Shown piece after piece: positions 59,400-64,000 of a stretch of 64,000 nucleotides of DNA; position 1 is the first letter of the stretch; each line of letters starts with the position of its first letter. The DNA comes from Batillaria attramentaria (taxonomy: Eukaryota; Mollusca; Gastropoda; Batillariidae). The stretch covers positions 22,501 to 86,500 of the forward strand of contig JACVVK020000084.1 in NCBI GenBank assembly GCA_018292915.2, given 5' to 3'. Under the pieces are notes generated by a model that saw only the letters and a list, made by a program, of their open reading frames with translations, made no database searches and was not told the DNA's origin. Both the position numbers and the translations under genes were made by a program.

Positions 59400-59610
59400 C
59401 CAGTTCAGTTCTGCCGTGGTCTGCTAGCTCACCAGACCTCAATCCAATCCAACATGTTAAATGGAAAAAAGACTGAGGCGGGCCTACGACGGTCGGAATC
59501 ACCAGCAGCTTCAGCAGGCCCTCGTCAGCATCTCAGTGGAATGCCGTCCCACAGCTATTCCGTGCAAGCTTGGTCAAGTTCCTGGAATGCGCAAAAAGGT
59601 CACACGACAA
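59400..59610 (+). pseudogene. Tc1-like transposase fragment, C-terminal part
   Basis: Plus-strand translation gives LPWSASSPDLNPIQHVKW, then RRAYDGRNHQQLQQALV and, after a frameshift, QWNAVPQLFRASLVKF. This matches Tc1 LPWPA.SPDLNPIEH.W...R and QL..AL..EWN.IPQ..I..L. The catalytic Glu of PIEH is Gln here. The orientation is opposite to the middle part at 59190-59365, so the element was inverted internally or two insertions met. Confidence 0.75.
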
Positions 59611-59789
59611 ACAACAACAACAACAACGACAGAGCACCCGGCCCCTTTGCACACAGGAGAGAGAGAGAGATTGACTATACTATGACTGAAAACCAGCACA
59701 GACATTACGAACGCGGTTCTTCTCATACCTCAAATGCACTTGATAGCAAAATTTGTCAGGTTTAGTCCTTGCTGCCCCTTCTTTCACGA

Positions 59790-59835
59790 GATCGTCACGT
59801 GGTGGAAAAGGACGTTAACTCAAACCCGAAACACC
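59790..59835 (+). mobile_element. SINE-A 3' scrap
   Basis: GATCGTCACGTGGTGGAAAA, GGACGTTAACTC and a degenerate end only. A (GA)n lies at 59657-59671. Confidence 0.5.
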
Positions 59836-60518
59836 GTGGTCATGGACGGACAAGCGCACTGTTCAGGTGAGGCACCGAGGGATAGCGGTGTGCAGTCCAA
59901 GGGAGAAAACCCGTGCTTTACGGTAACGAAGGTCTTCACCACAAGTAGCCGCCCTTGAATTGTCACGAGTGAGTCCAGGTCTTTACAGGGAATTCAGCTG
60001 TATTGTTGAATTTCTGTTATCACCTCTACAAATGTGCAGAAATACTCAGTTCATCTCTTTAGGCAAAACATCTGAGCTGTCGTGGGTTACAAATATAGAG
60101 TCTTCCTCATCTCTCTGACTCTCTCACACACACACACGATCAGTGGAAATACTGTGACCTGGATTCAAATCATTTATTTGAAAAATCTGCAAGACTGAAA
60201 GCATCTGCCAAAACACGAGATTCGCCGATCATTTAGACACACATATGTAATACTATTATTAAAGGGGTACATACAAGCACATGTGCACATGCAGTTAAAC
60301 TCAACATACTTCTTCCATGTGGACAGGCAATGCAATACTTCGCTGGAAATAAAAGCAAACTTCAGAAAGAGTCAGCTGATTAAGCAAGTATACAATGCAG
60401 AACATAATTGATCTCATAGTATCAAGTGCAACATACACACCTGAAATGTTGTCTGCTATGCCCCTGTTCAATTCAGAACGTACAAGAGTTGTGTGTGGAT
60501 GAATACTAGCGTGAGTAC
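59836..60518. other. intergenic; possible 3' boundary of a minus-strand transcript
   Basis: No coding region. TTTATT at 60173-60178 is AATAAA on the minus strand. From here to the window end the DNA is AT-rich with few SINEs, like a 3'UTR, so a minus-strand gene beyond 64000 may end here. Weak inference. Confidence 0.3.
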
Positions 60519-60905
60519 CGGCCCCGTAGTGTAGTGGTCAGCACTTCGGACCATGGACCGGGAGACCCGAGTTCGAGTCCCAGCCGAGGCAAGCGGGATT
60601 CTTCCTACCTAGGTCGGCTCCTACCCAGAGCGGGTGTGCTATGGGCCCAGTGGGGAGGCTGTTGCCACACAGCCAAGATTCACTCACTTCACGGGTGCGA
60701 CTTTGGGGGTGCTTCCCTTCGTATGACACATCTTATGATGTGGATGATTACACGGCCGGCACCTGCGGTGCCGTAGTTCCCGGGCCTGGTTAATGCTGGG
60801 ATATTTATGACAGGGAGCGTGAAATGCGGTCCTGTCCCACAGTCCAAAACCACAGGGACCTCCACAGCATCATATTACCATCATCCTCATCTCCATCATC
60901 ATGCA
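60519..60905 (+). mobile_element. tRNA-headed SINE, third family
   Basis: The head is CCCCGTAGTGTAGTGGTCAGC (A-box region) and GACCCGAGTTCGAGTCCCAG (B box GAGTTCGAGTCC). A ~300 bp body follows (GATTCTTCCTACCTAGGTCGG, ACGGCCGGCACCTGCGGTGCC, GGGACCTCCACAGCATCATA) ending in CATCAT repeats. Only one copy is seen here, but the layout is that of a SINE and not of a tRNA gene. Confidence 0.7.
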
Positions 60906-61787
60906 TAATAAAATTTGCCGCAGCTTCCCAGCCCTCCGTGGATTCCACCCATTACCAGGGAGGAACACCACTGGAGCCAGCAAAAAAACCAAAAAAACTA
61001 GCGTGAGTGATTTCTTCATTCAGAGTGCATGTACTTTGAATATTAGATACAATGTAATTAGAATGCATACAAACTTAAGGAATTCAGCCACAAAATGGGC
61101 GAGTGTAGAGGCTTTACACGCGCCGTGCCAAGAACGGTGGATTGCTGAATGATAATGTCCGCGTGGTACAGATGTCATTTATACCCTGCTGCCAACTTGC
61201 TGGCCAAAGCAAATACACGACTTTGTATATGATTACAAGTAGAAGAAACAAAACGCAGAAATCCCGCAGAACACTACTACAACAACCAACCAACAACAGT
61301 GCATCACAAATAAATATTGCATGTCACATTTCTGTCTCTCAGTAACACACAGGACGCCCGTTCTCAGCAACGCGGCACATTTTTATATGACGCATTCTGT
61401 TTCAAATCAGACACTTTACTTGAACCTCAGGCCATGACCTTCCTCCTGGTGTCAGGTATTGCAAAAATCATTTCAGTAGTGCACAAGTTATAATGCGGAA
61501 AACAATTTTCAGTAAGAGCTAAGACACAAAGCAGCTCATGCATTACCAAACGCTTGATGTGTACATCTGCCTGCGTGAATTCAACAGTTGTAAGTAGTGA
61601 GCATACCAATGTAATAGAAACACTATGCATTTAGTTCCTTTTAACAGTGTGATTGTTTGAAAAATACGACAGACAATTTGACGCATATAAAGGTTATTCT
61701 GACATGGTTATTTATTATATCAATTTAGCAACAGTGTTTCACAAGTTGTAGAGGAGAAACAAAATACTGAACGTGGATACAGCAAAG
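60906..61787. other. intergenic, no gene recognised
   Basis: AT-rich and free of the families seen elsewhere. Confidence 0.45.
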
Positions 61788-61826
61788 GGGGGGGGGGGGG
61801 GGGGGGTGGGGGGGGGGGGGGGGGGT

Positions 61827-61869
<43 letters not shown>
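61788..61869. repeat. poly-G tract (~82 bp)
   Basis: Almost pure G with two T interruptions. Its length is unreliable in any assembly, and G-quadruplex formation is likely. Confidence 0.85.
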
Positions 61870-61870
<1 letters not shown>

Positions 61871-62270
61871 GAGAATCTGAATGATGAACCTGATGATCAT
61901 AATGACTAAGAAATGTAAGACAGGGAACAGTGTCATCTTTACAGTGTAATTCAATGAAATCAAAAGGAACAAAACAGATTCTCATACAGCTTTGAGACTC
62001 ATAACTTACCGCTTATAAAAATGCACAATGTGACAACTGTCACTATTTTCAGAGCAATACAATACTTAATTTGTAAGATATGAAACAGTAACACTATAAC
62101 CTTATCGCCAATGAGAAGCCATATCTTATCGAAAGTTCACACATCTGAGGCAAAAATTCAGTTGTTTGTTTGTTTTTTTTTTTTCCCCTCTCTTCCAATT
62201 TTACAAACTGTCTTATCTACAGTGTAATAGCAGACACTGAAAACATGAGTAAGATTTGTTTTATGCCAGA

Positions 62271-62310
<40 letters not shown>

Positions 62311-62960
62311 AAGCTGTAAGTGACTAAGAACCTATTAAGTATGCCTTAGTAACACTATGCATCCCTCACAATGTAAGACACACATACAATCCTAATGTAA
62401 GACAACATTCCATGCAATAAACACGACTATATGGGGTTCATGCTGAACTCAGTCTTGAGTGCAAAATTCTACATGTACTTTAAAACATAAGCACAGTCTT
62501 AGCACAGTGTATTTCAAATGCTCCTATCAAATGACAAAGCTTGGAGGATAAAAAAAACAAAAAAACAACAACAACAAAAACACCAATCATTCAGAATACA
62601 TGTACAATGTACATACACACAGCAGAACGTAACGAACGTCTCTAACAACCTGATCAAGAAGATATGCACTCAATCTGGATACAGAAGCTGAGGAAGGAGG
62701 TACTGATATACAACCTGAGGATATGCTATTTGCATAAAAGGGAGATTGAGGGACAGAAAGAAATAAAATGATTACTGTCCATACTGAAACAGTACAGAGA
62801 GTAGTACGTACACATGTGATGTACACACATCTCATGACTACATTTGCATAAACAGTTCAGGTTTCTCTAATTAACACTGTTCACTGATGTAACACTTCAT
62901 AAAGTATAAACTAATACCTGATGGTTTTTTTTTGTTTTTTTTTTTTGTTAAAATTTGTCA

Positions 62961-62961
<1 letters not shown>
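61870..62961. other. intergenic, no gene recognised
   Basis: AT-rich with a short (CT)n/(CA)n at 62272-62310. No gene. Confidence 0.45.

Positions 62962-63040
<79 letters not shown>
62962..63040. repeat. poly-C tract (~79 bp)
   Basis: Pure C, the mirror of the poly-G tract 1.1 kb to the left. The exact length is doubtful. Confidence 0.88.
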
Positions 63041-63041
<1 letters not shown>

Positions 63042-63444
63042 CGCTACGAGCATGCTGGGCATGGAGTTTTTCAGCGTGTTACAAGACACCATCATCACCA
63101 TCATCATCATCATCATGGTGATCTTGGGTGATCTCAGGGTGTAACAATCTGAAGCATTTTCTGTAAGAGTAAATTTCTGGCAAAACAAAATACATGGACA
63201 TTGTATGCGAGATACCTCCTTTTGGCAGAAATACAAGTCCATGTATCAAGAACTAACCCATTACATGAGATGTCTCCAAACAACGATTTCCTTACCTAGG
63301 CTGCTAGTCTGCACATCTTTAACTGCAACTACCACATGCTGTGGTGGTTTCTCTTCTAAGTACAGCCATGCTCGGGATAACCCTCAGCACATTATCATAA
63401 CCTTTCATCCTGGTCATGCGGGTACCAACACACCGTCATCAGTA
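63041..63444. other. intergenic, no gene recognised
   Basis: An (ATC)n piece at 63090-63115. Otherwise unassigned. Confidence 0.45.
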
Positions 63445-63528
63445 ATATGTGACCACCACGAAATGAGTCGTCTTGTAACATGAACAAATAGCACAAGAAG
63501 ACTCATTTCGTGGTGGAAGGTCACATAT
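63445..63528. other. near-perfect hairpin, ~33 bp stem and 16-nt loop
   Basis: Left arm 63445-63476 (ATATGTGACCACCACGAAAT...) pairs with right arm 63493-63528 (ending ...CGTGGTGGAAGGTCACATAT). There is one small bulge and one mismatch; the loop is 63477-63492. The size (84 nt) fits an animal pre-miRNA. It could equally be a small foldback element or a cruciform site. I do not recognise a known mature miRNA in either arm. Confidence 0.6.
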
Positions 63529-64000
63529 CTGAAGAACATTTTGCACAGTAAGAAAGAACTTTGCACATGCACTGCGGTGATCGGGGTTACTCCCTGCACA
63601 ACTCAAATAGCTACAGAGGTAAGCCATTACAAACCTCCATGGGAACACAAAGTTTGAAGCTAAACTTGCAATCAGTCATACAGAACCCGGCGTCATGTGA
63701 CTAAATCTTGGTCACCGATTGGTCAGCGGTTGAAAAGGGGTTCAACAACCAATCCTGTTGTAAGCCATGATACTGGAGATTACAGCAATGAAAATGAAAC
63801 AAACCAACTGATCAGCTACAGCTGGTCAGAAACAAAATGCACGCAAGGTGCTGCAACATCCCATGCACTACACATATGTATGTAAGCATATCAACATACG
63901 AAAAACTAATTCCAGGCACTTCATCACATGTAAACACACATGCACGACCTATACTATAGTACAGATTCAAACTTTCCTCGCTTGCAATGCAAATGTATGC
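63529..64000. other. intergenic, no gene recognised
   Basis: AT-rich sequence to the window end; short frames only. Confidence 0.45.

Overview
This window looks like nuclear DNA of an animal, most likely a lophotrochozoan and probably a marine gastropod mollusc. The reasons are one intron-containing proneural bHLH gene, very sparse coding, heavy (GT)n/(GA)n/(ATT)n microsatellites, and dense tRNA-derived SINEs of the kind common in molluscs. The species is inference. No prokaryotic operons, CRISPR arrays, rRNA genes or genuine tRNA genes are visible.

Only one cellular gene is well supported: an achaete-scute (ASCL1-type) transcription factor on the + strand. It starts at an ATG in strong context at 38203. 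Exon 1 (38203-40098) carries the bHLH domain, an Asn-rich repeat, a long Gln-rich region and the family's C-terminal motif. It ends at a GTAAGT donor. A 12.9 kb intron, full of repeats, leads to a polypyrimidine/CAG acceptor and a short last coding exon (53004-53086). About 4.9 kb of T-rich, UTR-like sequence follows, up to an AATAAA at 58011 with a GT-rich element behind it. Exon 1 carries a one-base deletion in a 15-nt repeat (39046-39059) that breaks the frame. With that base restored, the two exons make a continuous frame of 660 codons.

Left flank (1-37.2 kb): a repeat landscape. The dominant element is a tRNA-derived SINE, here called SINE-A, with about 28 full or partial copies in the window. 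Many have clear 10-14 bp target-site duplications (TSDs). Other families are a ~400 bp SINE-B, further tRNA-headed SINEs, two unnamed dispersed families (E and C), 5'-truncated LINE pieces (RTE-like 7589-8269 and an RNase-H-type tail 24708-24994, both with TSDs), and several MITEs with terminal inverted repeats (TIRs): 3517-4034, 17656-17902, and an inverted pair at 2771-3201 and 5905-6320. Low-repeat islands at about 10.6-11.3 kb and 28.5-30.0 kb may hold regulatory DNA. The second contains a diverged duplication with shared PBX-like TGATTGAC sites.

Intron: further SINE-A, E and C copies, a CR1-like LINE tail (44259-44420), a 29-bp-TIR MITE (49250-49517) and TTAA-type MITE candidates.

Right flank (58.0-64 kb): a decayed Tc1-like transposase whose two halves lie on opposite strands (59190-59610), another tRNA-headed SINE (60519-60905), two ~80-base G and C homopolymers, and a near-perfect ~33 bp stem hairpin (63445-63528). 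This end may contain the 3'UTR of a minus-strand gene lying outside the window, but that is not established.
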